Counted from the first letter of the stretch, positions 9,082 to 18,262 are shown. The stretch is DNA of 64,000 bases from Komarekiella atlantica HA4396-MV6 (GCA_019359395.1 JAHHHK010000029.1:28174-92173), one strand, 5' to 3'. Numbers and translations: made by a program. Notes: generated from the letters alone by a model not told the origin.

Positions 9082-9492
9082 TTATGCTGAATTTTGCATC
9101 AAAGGGTATGGTTGAATCAAAATCTGTGCCGGAATCCCCAATTGTTGATGCAAACCCCGAATCATCTCCAACGTTAGCGCCTGCTTGCGATGCAAAATGT
9201 CGGCAATTTCTGATTTACTGCCAATAACAGGCTCTAATTCATCTACAGACAACCCACGGGATTCGAGATAATATAAGACTGCTTCAATAGGATCTGGTGC
9301 TTCGATTGGGTAATGCCTTTGCTCGTATACTTCCACAAGCGTAGTTAAAACTTCCAAGCGGTCAAACTCTGGTGTATTTAGTTCCGCATCAAATAATCTT
9401 TCAATTTCATCAAGCGCAGCACGATAATCAGCTTCAGTGCGGATCGGACGGGTTTCAAGCATAGATATTACTGCCTCAAATACTTGTTGCAT
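9082..9492 (-). CDS. higA: HigA-type antitoxin with helix-turn-helix
   Basis: A 136-residue protein of the HigA antitoxin family. Residues 15-75 are the helical N-terminal part (RTEADYRAALDEIERL) and 85-125 form a short HTH (GSKSEIADILHRKQALTLEMIRGLHQQLGIP). It would neutralise HigB and repress the operon. It lies downstream of the toxin gene and overlaps it by 17 bp, the usual toxin-first order of higBA. The last residues (YPLMQNSA) follow the normal family end. Confidence 0.85.
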   Translation of the reverse strand: MQQVFEAVISMLETRPIRTEADYRAALDEIERLFDAELNTPEFDRLEVLTTLVEVYEQRHYPIEAPDPIEAVLYYLESRGLSVDELEPVIGSKSEIADILHRKQALTLEMIRGLHQQLGIPAQILIQPYPLMQNSA

Positions 9493-9772
9493 CTACGTTA
9501 TCGTATTCTTTATGCGTTCCAAGAAAACGAATAAAAATAATTCCAATATCATAACGAACATGAACAATTAAGCGATAATCGTTACCTTTGATATTAAAAA
9601 CAACACGGTTATTAGCAAGAATACTGGCATTGCGATAGGTACTTTTAATATTTGCCGGATTATCCCATTCTGCACGAGATGCTTCATCAAACCAAGCCTT
9701 TAATGGCTGTTCAGCATCGGGATATACTTCCCAAAACTTTCGTAATGTGCTGCGGGCAATGATTCGCATCAT
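9476..9772 (-). CDS. higB: HigB-type mRNA interferase toxin
   Basis: HigB-family toxin, a RelE-fold ribosome-dependent ribonuclease. The likely start is MMRIIARSTLRKFWEV (ATG at 9772 or 9769), giving about 97 residues; the frame extends upstream to 9814 but those Cys/Asn-rich residues do not fit the family. Recognisable segments are RSTLRKFWEVYPDAEQPLKAW, a central DIKST-like region reading NPANIKSTYRNAS, and VVFNIKGNDYRLIVHVRYD...FIRFLGTHKEYD. The stop overlaps the higA start, so translation is probably coupled. Confidence 0.87.
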   Translation of the reverse strand: MMRIIARSTLRKFWEVYPDAEQPLKAWFDEASRAEWDNPANIKSTYRNASILANNRVVFNIKGNDYRLIVHVRYDIGIIFIRFLGTHKEYDNVDATSI

Positions 9773-9943
9773 GAAATTATAATTACAACGATTACAGCAC
9801 TGAGGGTATGACAATTATGCTTTTAAGGTTTGCAGCATAAGGATTATACAAGGGTGCATTATTCTAACTTTAGTGGAGAATAGATTCCGCATTCTTGTAC
9901 AATCCTTGTTCCCCCTCTCTCTGCCTACCCGGCTTCTCTTCTC

Positions 9944-11131
9944 CTAAACCAACCCCATCTCTTGCAAACCTTGACGTAGCCTCTTGGCTTCTTCGGGGTT
10001 GTATTTTTCGTGGAGGGCGATCGCTTTTTTAAAGACTGTTAAACTATCTTGGTGATTGCCAGCTTTGAGTAATACTACACCCAAATTTTGATAGGCTTCA
10101 GCATAGTTGGGATTTAATTTGATTGCTGCTTGGTAAGCAGCGATCGCCTCAGTCAACAATCCCATTGCTTTGAATATCATCCCCAAATTATAATGTCCGA
10201 CAACAAAAGTAGGGTCAATCTTCAAAGTTGTGGCGTAAGCATTTTTTGCACCGTTTAAATCTCCCCCTGCTTTGAGTAAGTTACCCAGATTGTTGTATGC
10301 TCCTAATTTCAGCATGGGGTAAATTGGCAACTTAATCGCGGCTTGATAGTGAGAAATAGCCTGTGGGAAATTTCGCAAACGACTATGGGCAATACCTAAA
10401 TGGTATTGGAGTTCGTATAAAATATCGTAGTTTTCTTCACTAGCCGCAACTCCTCGTTTCAGCAACTCCATACCTTCGGCAATTTTCCCAGTTTCCACAT
10501 ACAGCGCCCCCAACTTACTGCAAACATAGGGATCATCAGGATGAGTAGCCAGAAACGCTTCCATCGCGGCGGCGGCTTTGGCATATTTGTTGTTTTGGGC
10601 GATCGCGTTTTTTTGATATCCTGTGTGTAAAATTGCTACCCCTGGTAAATAACCTACCTGCCAATTGGGGTCTTTCATTAACATTACTGACACACTGTCA
10701 TCTACCAAAGCATGGTAGGGACGTTCAAAGCGAATATCTGGGTGATTGCGAAATAGTCGGGAAACTAGAGAATAGGGAGATTGTTCTGCACCAACTTCTT
10801 GGCGGACGAGGTTGATTAGCAAATATTCATCTCTGGCGATCGCTTCTTTCAATTGCGGTACAATTCCTGATGTCAGCATCTCATCAGCATCCAATACCAA
10901 AACCCAGTCACCTGTAACGTATTTAAGCGCTGCATTCCGAGCAGCACTAAAGTCATTGCACCATTGAAAGTGATGGACTTTTGCACCGAATTGTTTGGCA
11001 ATATAGGGAGTACGATCAATTGAGCCTGTATCTACAATTACCATTTCATCTACTACTTTTCTGACACTGCTCAGACATTTAGACAGTGTTGCTGCTTCAT
11101 TTTTGACAATCATGCACAGACTGAGACTCAT
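9944..11131 (-). CDS. Family 2 glycosyltransferase with TPR repeats
   Basis: A 395-residue protein. Residues 1-90 are the start of a GT2 (GT-A fold) domain of the SunS/TPR type: SLCMIVKNEAATL, VDTGSIDRT and the metal-binding DADEML. From about residue 200 onward there are five or so TPR units (for example AYNNLGNLLKAGGDLNGAKN, then VGHYNLGMIFKAMG and AYQNLGVVLLKAGN). Acceptor and donor sugars are unknown; proteins of this arrangement often glycosylate peptides or cell-surface polymers. Four tandem CGTAATT heptamers at 11138-11165 sit directly upstream of the ATG. It has no operon partner. Confidence 0.85.
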   Translation of the reverse strand: MSLSLCMIVKNEAATLSKCLSSVRKVVDEMVIVDTGSIDRTPYIAKQFGAKVHHFQWCNDFSAARNAALKYVTGDWVLVLDADEMLTSGIVPQLKEAIARDEYLLINLVRQEVGAEQSPYSLVSRLFRNHPDIRFERPYHALVDDSVSVMLMKDPNWQVGYLPGVAILHTGYQKNAIAQNNKYAKAAAAMEAFLATHPDDPYVCSKLGALYVETGKIAEGMELLKRGVAASEENYDILYELQYHLGIAHSRLRNFPQAISHYQAAIKLPIYPMLKLGAYNNLGNLLKAGGDLNGAKNAYATTLKIDPTFVVGHYNLGMIFKAMGLLTEAIAAYQAAIKLNPNYAEAYQNLGVVLLKAGNHQDSLTVFKKAIALHEKYNPEEAKRLRQGLQEMGLV

Positions 11132-11137
11132 ATAATG

Positions 11138-11165
11138 CGTAATTCGTAATTCGTAATTCGTAATT
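11138..11165. repeat. Tandem heptamer (CGTAATT) x4
   Basis: Four perfect copies of CGTAATT immediately upstream of the glycosyltransferase start codon, of the short tandemly repeated class common in heterocystous cyanobacteria. Copy number could vary between strains. Confidence 0.9.
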
Positions 11166-11410
11166 CGTTATTAATATACACAGATAAATGCTGAATACAG
11201 GCGGTTTTGAGTATGTTGTCTGGTTTTAGAAAAAATACATACTTTCCCAATTTGATATCATAAGCTGATCACTATCCCCTTACCTTATGTAATTCAAGTT
11301 TACAACTCGCTTATACTATTATCTTTGCTTATACTTAGTACTTTAATTCTGTGCAAAAATCAAGATTAAGAATCAGTGAGTGAGTAATTCTAGCGGAAAG
11401 GGTAAATGTA

Positions 11411-12835
11411 ATGCAGGGTCAAACCGTGGGTGGACGTTACCAAATTCTCACTCAACTAGGACAAGGGGGATTTGGTAAGACTTACTTAGCTCAAGACATG
11501 CAAAGACCAGGAAATCCGCACTGTGTTGTTAAGCATTTTAAACCACTCTCTACCGATCCATACACATTAGAGCAAGCCAAACGTTTATTTGACCTAGAAG
11601 CAGCCACCCTAGAAACATTGGGAAAGTGCGATCAAATTCCCCAACTTTTAGCTCACTTTGAAGACAATCAAGAATTTTATTTAGTTCAAGAATTTATTGT
11701 AGGTCACGACCTCAGTCAAGAAATACCTCCTATAGGCAACCTCCTAACTGAAGCTGAGGTAATTCAACTTTTAAAAGACATTTTGGAAGTTCTCGCAGTT
11801 GTTCATCGACACAATGTAATTCACCGAGATATTAAACCTGCCAATATTCGGCGAAGAAAATCAGATAACAAAATAGTGTTAATTGACTTTGGAGCAGTCA
11901 AACAAATCAGTACTCAGATAGCGAATTCTCAAGGCAAAGCAAGTGTTACTGTTGTGATTGGCACTCATGGTTATATGCCAAGTGAACAAGCCAATCAAGT
12001 CCCAAATTTGAGTAGCGACATCTATGCGGTGGGAATTATTGCTATCCAAGCCTTGACTGGAATTAATCCTGCTGTTGATGGTGGGCAAAGATTACCCAGA
12101 TCCACTACAGGAGAAATTGATTGGCGAAACCAAGCACAAGTTAGCCCGGAGCTAGCAGAAATTATTGATAAAATGGTGCGTTATGACTTTCGTCAACGTT
12201 ACTCTACAGCCGAGTCAGTATTGCATGTTTTAAATAGGCTAGAACAAATACCAGTTACGGCAATTGAACAAACATCTTTGCGATTTGCACCACCGAGAAA
12301 ACTTTTGCTTGCACTAGGAATAATCGCAGCAGTTGCTATGGTTGTTATATTTTTATCCCAATTAATCACCCCAGCTTCCAAGTTTTTGATCTATGAAAAT
12401 TCTAGTTATGGAATAAAGATAAACTATCCTGAGAATTGGGCAAGACAAGATGTAGCAAACCCTGTCACTGGAGAGTTAGTTACATTCTTATCACCAAAAC
12501 AAAGTGACGCTGATAAATTTCAAGAAAAGCTAACTATTAGTACAGAACCACTTTCTAGCACCTTAGATGAATCTAGAGATTTATTTATACAGGAAATTAA
12601 GAATAGTTTGTCAGGGGCTAATATTTTGGATACGAGTGAAACAACTCTGGCGAATAAAAGAGCGAATAAATTAGTTTTTACTGGGAAAAGTGGAGAGAAT
12701 AGTTTAAAAAATCTCCAAGTTTGGACTTTAAGGGGCGATCAAGCATACGTCATCACCTATACAGCAGCAATAGATGATTATGATAAGTTTGTGCAAACAG
12801 CAGAAACAATGATTAAATCATTTGAAATTAATTAA
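11411..12835 (+). CDS. Ser/Thr protein kinase with membrane anchor and PsbP-like domain
   Basis: A 474-residue Hanks-type kinase. Gly-loop LGQGGFGKTY (16-25), ATP lysine Lys41 in VVKHF, catalytic H138-R-D-I-K-P-A-N and D159-F-G are all present, so it should be active. The kinase domain ends near 275. A transmembrane helix spans about 294-318. Residues 325-474 form a second domain (FLIYENSSYGIKINYPENW ... VWTLRGDQAYVITYTA) that resembles the PsbP/Mog1 fold. The expected topology is kinase inside the cell and the PsbP-like domain outside, as in a receptor kinase. The close relative of its catalytic domain is the CHASE2 kinase at 60574. No substrate is suggested by neighbours. Confidence 0.87.
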   Translation: MQGQTVGGRYQILTQLGQGGFGKTYLAQDMQRPGNPHCVVKHFKPLSTDPYTLEQAKRLFDLEAATLETLGKCDQIPQLLAHFEDNQEFYLVQEFIVGHDLSQEIPPIGNLLTEAEVIQLLKDILEVLAVVHRHNVIHRDIKPANIRRRKSDNKIVLIDFGAVKQISTQIANSQGKASVTVVIGTHGYMPSEQANQVPNLSSDIYAVGIIAIQALTGINPAVDGGQRLPRSTTGEIDWRNQAQVSPELAEIIDKMVRYDFRQRYSTAESVLHVLNRLEQIPVTAIEQTSLRFAPPRKLLLALGIIAAVAMVVIFLSQLITPASKFLIYENSSYGIKINYPENWARQDVANPVTGELVTFLSPKQSDADKFQEKLTISTEPLSSTLDESRDLFIQEIKNSLSGANILDTSETTLANKRANKLVFTGKSGENSLKNLQVWTLRGDQAYVITYTAAIDDYDKFVQTAETMIKSFEIN

Positions 12836-12980
12836 TTATGCAAGAAGCAGGAAAATTTTAGATTTTACAGCAGATTTCAGGTAAATAAAGTACATAAATA
12901 AAACCCGAAACTCTGTAGAGACGTTACATCTACGGTCTCTACTGCTGCTGTATATTTTAGATTTTGGATTGAATAATCTA

Positions 12981-13295
12981 ATACCAATTAAAAAAACAAT
13001 GTGACAGATAGACCATGTAGAGACGTTGCATTGCAACGTCTCTACCAGAGGATTTGTTGCAATCATTACATGACTTACGCACAGGTAACGGAAAATCGTA
13101 GACGCGGAGCGGCTTGCCGCAGCGAAGCCAGTGCGTTGGGCGGGTTCCCCGACTTGAAGCAACTGGCGCGACACAGAGGGCACGGTGAAACAGCGCTGCG
13201 GGAGGGTTTCCCTCCGCAGGCGACTGTAAACCCGAAGGGAGAAATAAGAGTTTCAGAGAGTTTTTGCGTAAGTCCTACATTAATTGAATCGGTAT
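12981..13295. mobile_element. MITE-like element interrupted by a second MITE-like element
   Basis: The outer element begins ATACCAATTA (12981) and ends ATTGAATCGGTAT (13283-13295), so its ends are near-inverted. It contains a 29-bp perfect palindrome at 13017-13045. Comparison with the uninterrupted copy at 21921-22037 shows that 13069-13277 is an insertion: CATTA occurs on both sides (13064-13068 and 13278-13282), and the insert has perfect 10-bp inverted ends GACTTACGCA (13072) and TGCGTAAGTC (13265-13274). No coding capacity; both are non-autonomous. This explains most of the gap between the kinase and the tandem repeat. Confidence 0.75.
13069..13277. mobile_element. Inner MITE-like element with GACTTACGCA ends
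   Basis: About 209 bp, GC-richer than its surroundings, with 10-bp perfect terminal inverted repeats GACTTACGCA/TGCGTAAGTC three bases inside each end and a 5-bp CATTA duplication at both sides. The interior holds hairpin-forming GC-rich blocks like those at 33560 and 50945. ORFs crossing it on both strands are not credible. Confidence 0.7.
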
Positions 13296-13379
13296 AAAAT
13301 CCGGTTTGGAAAGTTCTGAGCAAAGCGTAAAATTGCAAATTCAAAATTGAATGAGCAGAGGAGTGGGAGATCAGCGGCT

Positions 13380-13652
13380 CGTTCACGAATATCAAACACT
13401 CGTCCGCGAATATCAAACACTCGTCCACGAATATCAAACACTCGTCCACGAATATCAAACACTCGTCCACGAATATCAAACACTCGTCCACGAATATCAA
13501 ACACTCGTCTGCGAATATCAAAGACTCGTCCGCGAATATCAAAGACTCGTCCGCGAATATCAAAGACTCGTCCGCGAATATCAAACACTCGTCCGCGAAT
13601 ATCAAACACTCGTCCGCGAATATCAAACACTCGTCCGCGAATATCAAAGACT
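13380..13652. repeat. 21-bp tandem repeat, 13 copies
   Basis: Thirteen head-to-tail copies of a 21-bp unit, spaced exactly 21 bp, each built on CGAATATCAAA followed by (C/G)ACTCGTC. The unit contains no stop in several frames, so both strands look open. On + the frame from ATG 13351 would give a 121-residue protein of heptads (LVREYQT), which has coiled-coil periodicity. Unit variants cluster (CAC early, CGC late, AGA in copies 7-9 and 13), as expected for unequal crossing-over. The substitutions change amino acids in the two + strand frames I compared, so there is no sign of protein-level selection. No promoter or ribosome-binding site is evident. Confidence 0.9.
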
Positions 13653-13735
13653 AAACTTATGGCAGAATATTAAAGCTTTTTCCTTAAATCTCACCTCAGT
13701 AGAGCAAAATCGATAAATACGAGGTTGAGTTATTG

Positions 13736-15367
13736 TTAAAGCTTTTTAATTAACTCCAGCACTTTTTGGTAATCTTCTGTTTTTCCTTGTTCTTGAAAGA
13801 GGTTAGCGGCTTTTTGTAAATCTGCGATCGCCCATTGCTTGTCTCCCAAGGCAGCGCGGACAATTCCCTTGCTGTAGTAGGCTTGAGCATAGTTAGGATT
13901 AATCTTCAGGGCTTGGTTGTAGTCAGAAATTGCTCCTTGCAAATCTTCTAAGTTAGAACGGGCAATTCCCCGGCTATAGTAGACATTGGCATAATTGGGA
14001 TTAATCTTCAGGGCTTCGTTGTAATCAGAAATTGCTCCTTCCAAGTCTCCCAAGGCAGTGCGGGCAATTCCTCGATTGTTGTAGGCTAAAGCATAGTTGG
14101 GATTAAGCTTGAGGGCTTGGTTGTAATCGGCAATGGCTCCTTGTTTGTCTCCTGAAGCAGAGCGAGTATTTCCCCGGTTGATGTAGGCTTGGATATAGTT
14201 GGGATTAATGTTGAGAGCTTGGCTGTAATCAGCGATCGCTCCTTGCAAGTCTCCCAAGTTAGAGCGGGCATTTCCCCGGTTGTTGTAGGCTAAAGTATCT
14301 TTGACATTGAGGCGAATTGCTTCGGTTAAAGCTGCGATCGCTCCTTTATAGTCTTTTAACAAAGAACGAGCAACGCCCTGGATACGTATGGCATCTGCTT
14401 TCTTTCCTTGTGTAGCAAATAATTCTGTAGCTTTTTGTAAATCCTCAACAGCTTTTTGGTTGTCTCCCGACTTGCTGCGGGTCAATCCCAGCCTGTAGTA
14501 AGCTTGGGCTAAGTTGGGATTGATGTTAATGGCTTTAGTGTAATCAGCGATCGCTCCTTGATAGTCCCCTTTGTCATACTTGTCTTCAGCCTGAATAAAA
14601 AAGTCATCAGCTTTCGGTGCTGTGGCTTTTGGTGTGCTAGGAGGACTGACGCCCACATCTGTTTTAGCGCTAGCTGACAGTCTCAAAAAAGTATTAATGG
14701 GAACGCCCAAATTAAAACCTGTTTTGATAATAATATTGGGATTTTGGTCGGAAATTTGAAAGTTTTCCATAGTATCCCCCATACCATGAATTCCGACTAC
14801 TTCGCCTTTGTCATTCAACACCGGGCCGCCACTCATCCCCGGTAACGTATCATTGCTGTAGACTAAAGCGTAGCCATCACGCAGGGGTTTTGAGGCATTA
14901 GCAGTAATTTGCCCCGCGACAAAGTTATAAATCGAGTTGGAAATGACTGCGGTTGCTTTGGGGAAACCTGCTACATAAGCTGTAGCACCTTCTATGGCTT
15001 CGTCCGAGTTGCCGATTTTGGCAACAGCGTAACTTTGGTTACTGGTAAACTGCACAATCGCTAAATCAACTTCTGGCAGCTTTTTCACAGTTTTGTAATC
15101 GAGTGGATAGCGCTGGCCATCTGGGGTGACAATTTCATAGTTATCTTCAGTTTCGATGACATGCTTAGCTGTCAGAACAGTGTACGTGTCTCCCTCCCGC
15201 TGAATAATTACCCCAGTCCCAGAACCGCTGGGATTGTCAATTAGTACAGTAATTGCTTTGGCAACCTTACTTACCTCAGTTGAGGATAGGGCGATCGCTA
15301 TTTGGGGTTGTACAAAAGCGATTGATACTCCCATCAGTGCCGATGCCAGTGCGTAATCAAATTTCAT
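13736..15367 (-). CDS. Secreted trypsin-like (S1C) protease with TPR repeats, paralogue A
   Basis: A 543-residue protein with a signal sequence (about 1-27, LMGVSIAFVQPQIAIALS) then a chymotrypsin-fold protease domain to about 235. The catalytic triad is visible: His69 in LTAKHV, Asp101 in PEVDLAIV, Ser179 in LPGMSGGPV. Residues 255-540 hold about seven TPR units (typical: GAIADYTKAININPNLAQAY), with one divergent unit (KADAIRIQGVARSLL). It should act outside the cytoplasmic membrane; substrate is unknown. It is closely similar to the 508-residue paralogue at 16399-17925, which has the triad at identical positions. A degenerate C-terminal piece of a further copy lies between them. Confidence 0.88.
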   Translation of the reverse strand: MKFDYALASALMGVSIAFVQPQIAIALSSTEVSKVAKAITVLIDNPSGSGTGVIIQREGDTYTVLTAKHVIETEDNYEIVTPDGQRYPLDYKTVKKLPEVDLAIVQFTSNQSYAVAKIGNSDEAIEGATAYVAGFPKATAVISNSIYNFVAGQITANASKPLRDGYALVYSNDTLPGMSGGPVLNDKGEVVGIHGMGDTMENFQISDQNPNIIIKTGFNLGVPINTFLRLSASAKTDVGVSPPSTPKATAPKADDFFIQAEDKYDKGDYQGAIADYTKAININPNLAQAYYRLGLTRSKSGDNQKAVEDLQKATELFATQGKKADAIRIQGVARSLLKDYKGAIAALTEAIRLNVKDTLAYNNRGNARSNLGDLQGAIADYSQALNINPNYIQAYINRGNTRSASGDKQGAIADYNQALKLNPNYALAYNNRGIARTALGDLEGAISDYNEALKINPNYANVYYSRGIARSNLEDLQGAISDYNQALKINPNYAQAYYSKGIVRAALGDKQWAIADLQKAANLFQEQGKTEDYQKVLELIKKL

Positions 15368-15460
15368 AATTTAATTCCCAATAGGCATTAATTTAACTTT
15401 GGTAGTAAACAGGTTTACTTTACTTTACTTTTTGCACCATACCCAACTTACTGCTAAAGC

Positions 15461-15590
15461 TTGTTGGTAATCATCTGGTTTTCTTTGTTCTAGATCAAGG
15501 TTAGCTGCTTTTCGTAAATCCGCGATGCCCCCTGCTGATCTCCCAACTCAGAGCAGGCAGTTACCTGGTTGTAATGGGCTGGGGCATCGT
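15461..15590 (-). pseudogene. Degenerate C-terminal fragment of a third protease-TPR paralogue
   Basis: The reverse strand here matches the last about 45 codons of the two neighbouring protease-TPR genes (for example TTGGTAATCATCTG, GTAAATCCGCGAT, TCTCCCAACTCAGAGC and GGGCTGGGGCA in the + orientation align with 16432-16560). Small changes break the reading frame and there is no protease domain. It is most likely the remains of a tandem copy. The rest of 15368-15730 has no other recognisable content. Confidence 0.7.
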
Positions 15591-15730
15591 AGGGCTAAAA
15601 TTAAAGATGGTTGTTAGTTCAAAAATGCAGCCACCATACCTTTTGGTTAAGGGAGAAATTTACCTTTATACTCTTTTCCCAGACCACAAACGAGATAAGA
15701 AGGCTTCTGCACCACTACTTGAGATAGATC

Positions 15731-16354
15731 ATGGCTCAAGCTTTACCCAAACAAGTAACCTTTGATGAATTCATCGAGTGGCTGCCAGAAAACTCAGAGG
15801 TACGCTACGAACTACATGATGGAGTAATTATCCAGATGCCAAAGCCGACTGGGAAGCACTCAAATGTCACTGGCTTCTTGATAGAGGAATTAGTTTTAAT
15901 TATTATCCAAATGGGAAAGCGCGGTATTTGGACAATTCCCAGAGAATCCATTGTCAAGCCTACCAATGAAAAATCAGGCTACGAGCCGGACATCATTGTT
16001 TTAGATCAAGAGGCTATCAGCAGCGAACCTCGTTGGGAGCGTGAATCAATTATTGAGAATGCTACGAGCGTGAAATTAATTGTTGAAGTTGTCAGTACTA
16101 ACTGGCGTGATGATTATCATAAAAAGCTTGCTGACTATGAAGAGATGGGTATTCCTGAATACTGGATTGTGGACTATGCCGCGTTGGGCGGACGGGCATT
16201 TCTTGGCAACCCCAAGCAGCCAGCTATCTTTATTTACCAATTGGTTGAAGGTGAATATCAAGTTAACCAGTTTAGACAAGGAGATCGCTTAATATCACCA
16301 ATATTCCCAGATTTAAACTTGACTGCTGACCAGATTTCTCAGGTGGGAAGTTGA
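15731..16354 (+). CDS. Uma2-family (DUF820) putative nuclease
   Basis: A 207-residue protein of the Uma2 family, abundant in cyanobacteria and built on a PD-(D/E)xK restriction-endonuclease fold; its biological role is unknown. Diagnostic parts are FDEFIEWLPENSEVRYELHDG, the acidic GYEPDIIVLD, KLIVEVVSTNW followed by a Lys (DDYHKKLADYEEMGIPEYW) and the terminal LISPIFPDLNLTADQ. It lies on the + strand between two protease genes of the opposite strand, so it is an independent unit, perhaps inserted during or after the protease duplication. Confidence 0.85.
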   Translation: MAQALPKQVTFDEFIEWLPENSEVRYELHDGVIIQMPKPTGKHSNVTGFLIEELVLIIIQMGKRGIWTIPRESIVKPTNEKSGYEPDIIVLDQEAISSEPRWERESIIENATSVKLIVEVVSTNWRDDYHKKLADYEEMGIPEYWIVDYAALGGRAFLGNPKQPAIFIYQLVEGEYQVNQFRQGDRLISPIFPDLNLTADQISQVGS

Positions 16355-16398
16355 TATGGCGATCGCTGCGCCCCAGAGATCCTGTCTCTCCTTAGTTC

Positions 16399-17925
16399 TT
16401 ACCCTTGAAGCTTTTTAATCAACTCCAATAGTTGTTGGTAATCATCTGTTTTGCCTTGTTCCAAATTGAGATTAGCGGCTTTTTGTAAGTCCGCGATCGC
16501 TCCTTGTTTATCTCCCAGCTGAAAACGCGCAATTCCCCGACCAGTGTAAGCTGGGGCAAAGTTGGGATTAATCCGCAAAGCTTGATTAAAATCAGTAATT
16601 GCTCCTTTTTTGTCTCCCAAATCAAAGCGGGCAATTCCGCGTCCGGCGTAGGGTGGGGCCAGGTTAGGATTCAGCTTGGTAGCTGTGGTGAAATCAGCGA
16701 TCGCAGCCTGTTTGTCTCCTAACTGATAGCGAGAAATCCCCCGACCCCCGTAGGCTTCGGCATAGTTGGGATTAATCTTTAAGGCTTGGTTAAAATCAGC
16801 GATCGCACCTTGGCTGTCATCCAGGCTATTACGGGCAATTCCCCGGTTGTTGTAGGCATAAACAAACTTAGGATTAATCTTCAAAGCTAAGGTATAATCA
16901 TTGATTGCTCCTTTGTTGTCTCCCAAGGCAGAGCGAGCCAGACCCCGGTTATTATAAGGATCAGCATCTTTGGAATTAATCTTTAGAGCTCTGTTATAGT
17001 CGTCAACTGCCCCCTGGAAGTCTCCTAAGTTATAGCGGGCAAGACCCCGATTATTGTAGGCATTGAGATAGTTGGGATTCAGGCGAATTGCTGTAGTGTA
17101 GTTAGCGATCGCACCTTTAAAATCTCCTTGATCATATTTGTCCCCACCTTGAATATAGAAGTCGTCTGGTTTCGGTGCTGTTGCTACGGGTGTAGTGGGA
17201 GGACTAACGCCCACATCTACCCCAGCTTGAGATGAAAGTCTCAAAAAGGTATTGATCGGAATCCCCAAATTAAAACCTGATTTGACATAAGCAACTGTGG
17301 AATTGATTTTAGAGGTTTCGATATCCGCTTCATCTGCTCTACCATGAACTCCCACCAATTCCCCTCTGTCATTCAACACCGGGCCGCCGCTCATCCCCGG
17401 TAGCGTATTATTGTTGTAGACCAAAGCATAGCCATCGCGCAGAGGTTTTGAGGCGTTAGCAGTAATTCGCCCATCTGTAAAATTGTAGATTGTACTAGAA
17501 ATTGCTGCCGTCACTTGAGGAAAACCAGCTACATAAGCTGTTGTACCTTCTGCGGAGTCATCTGAGTTGCCTATCTTGGCAACAGTGTAACTTTGATTGC
17601 TGGTAAACTCTATAATGGCTAAGTCTACCTCTGGCAGCTTTTTCACCCTATTGTAATCGAGTGGATAACGCTGACCATCTGGGGTGACGATTTCATATTT
17701 AGCTTGAGTTTCGATGACATGCTTAGCTGTCAGAACAGTATAAGTGTCGCCCTGTTGCTGAATAATTACCCCAGTCCCAGAACCATTTTGATTCTCAATC
17801 AGCACCGTGATTCCTTTAGCAACTTTCGCCACCTCAGATGAGGAAAGTGCTACGACAATTTGTGGCTGCACTAGGGTAATTGACACTCCAATAATTGCTG
17901 GTACAAGTGCATAATTTAATTTCAT
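16399..17925 (-). CDS. Secreted trypsin-like (S1C) protease with TPR repeats, paralogue B
   Basis: A 508-residue paralogue of the protein at 13736. Signal sequence about 1-27; triad His69 (LTAKHV), Asp101 (PEVDLAII) and Ser179 (LPGMSGGPV). TPRs run from about 255 to 500, six or seven near-identical 34-residue units (GAIADFNQALKINPNYAEAY type). The TPR block is more regular than in copy A. The C-terminal about 30 residues (LQKAANLNLEQGKTDDYQQLLELIKKL) are nearly the same in both paralogues. Probably periplasmic or secreted, target unknown. Confidence 0.88.
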   Translation of the reverse strand: MKLNYALVPAIIGVSITLVQPQIVVALSSSEVAKVAKGITVLIENQNGSGTGVIIQQQGDTYTVLTAKHVIETQAKYEIVTPDGQRYPLDYNRVKKLPEVDLAIIEFTSNQSYTVAKIGNSDDSAEGTTAYVAGFPQVTAAISSTIYNFTDGRITANASKPLRDGYALVYNNNTLPGMSGGPVLNDRGELVGVHGRADEADIETSKINSTVAYVKSGFNLGIPINTFLRLSSQAGVDVGVSPPTTPVATAPKPDDFYIQGGDKYDQGDFKGAIANYTTAIRLNPNYLNAYNNRGLARYNLGDFQGAVDDYNRALKINSKDADPYNNRGLARSALGDNKGAINDYTLALKINPKFVYAYNNRGIARNSLDDSQGAIADFNQALKINPNYAEAYGGRGISRYQLGDKQAAIADFTTATKLNPNLAPPYAGRGIARFDLGDKKGAITDFNQALRINPNFAPAYTGRGIARFQLGDKQGAIADLQKAANLNLEQGKTDDYQQLLELIKKLQG

Positions 17926-18262
17926 AATTTAATTTTTAAGAGGTATTAATCGACTTTACAAGTAAATAGCTCTATCTCAGTCCACACTTTTTATGGTTTG
18001 CTTAGCATCAGCCGTCACCTCAAGAAAGCAGGTGGAATAGGGAATTAAGACAAAGGAGAATAATGTATAAGTAGAAGGGCTTAATTAATCAGAGCTAGTA
18101 GTAAGGGATTTATCCCTTGAAAACCTTATATAGAGCGATAAATAGCTCACTACGAACAAAAGCTTTATCTTATATTTAATTACGTCTACCTACTTAACTG
18201 TTTTTTGAGAATTAGTATAAGTCATATCTAAACTGCAACTTCCATTCATTTAAGCTTTGAAC
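17926..18262. other. Intergenic region without a gene
   Basis: AT-rich gap between two minus-strand protease genes. It holds one short palindrome (AAGGGATTTATCCCTT, about 18104-18119) that could end transcription of the downstream unit, and nothing coding. Confidence 0.5.

Noticed and set aside
12836..13183. Minus-strand ORF after the kinase
   Set aside because: Made of the MITE palindrome and its flanks; no domain.
13380..13652. CRISPR array
   Set aside because: Units are contiguous 21-mers with no spacers and no cas genes nearby.
13075..13716. Several long ORFs on both strands across the 21-bp repeat and the inner MITE
   Set aside because: They arise from the 21-bp period, which keeps several frames open at once. 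No start context, promoter or non-repetitive domain supports any one of them; only the + heptad frame is kept as a possibility in the findings.
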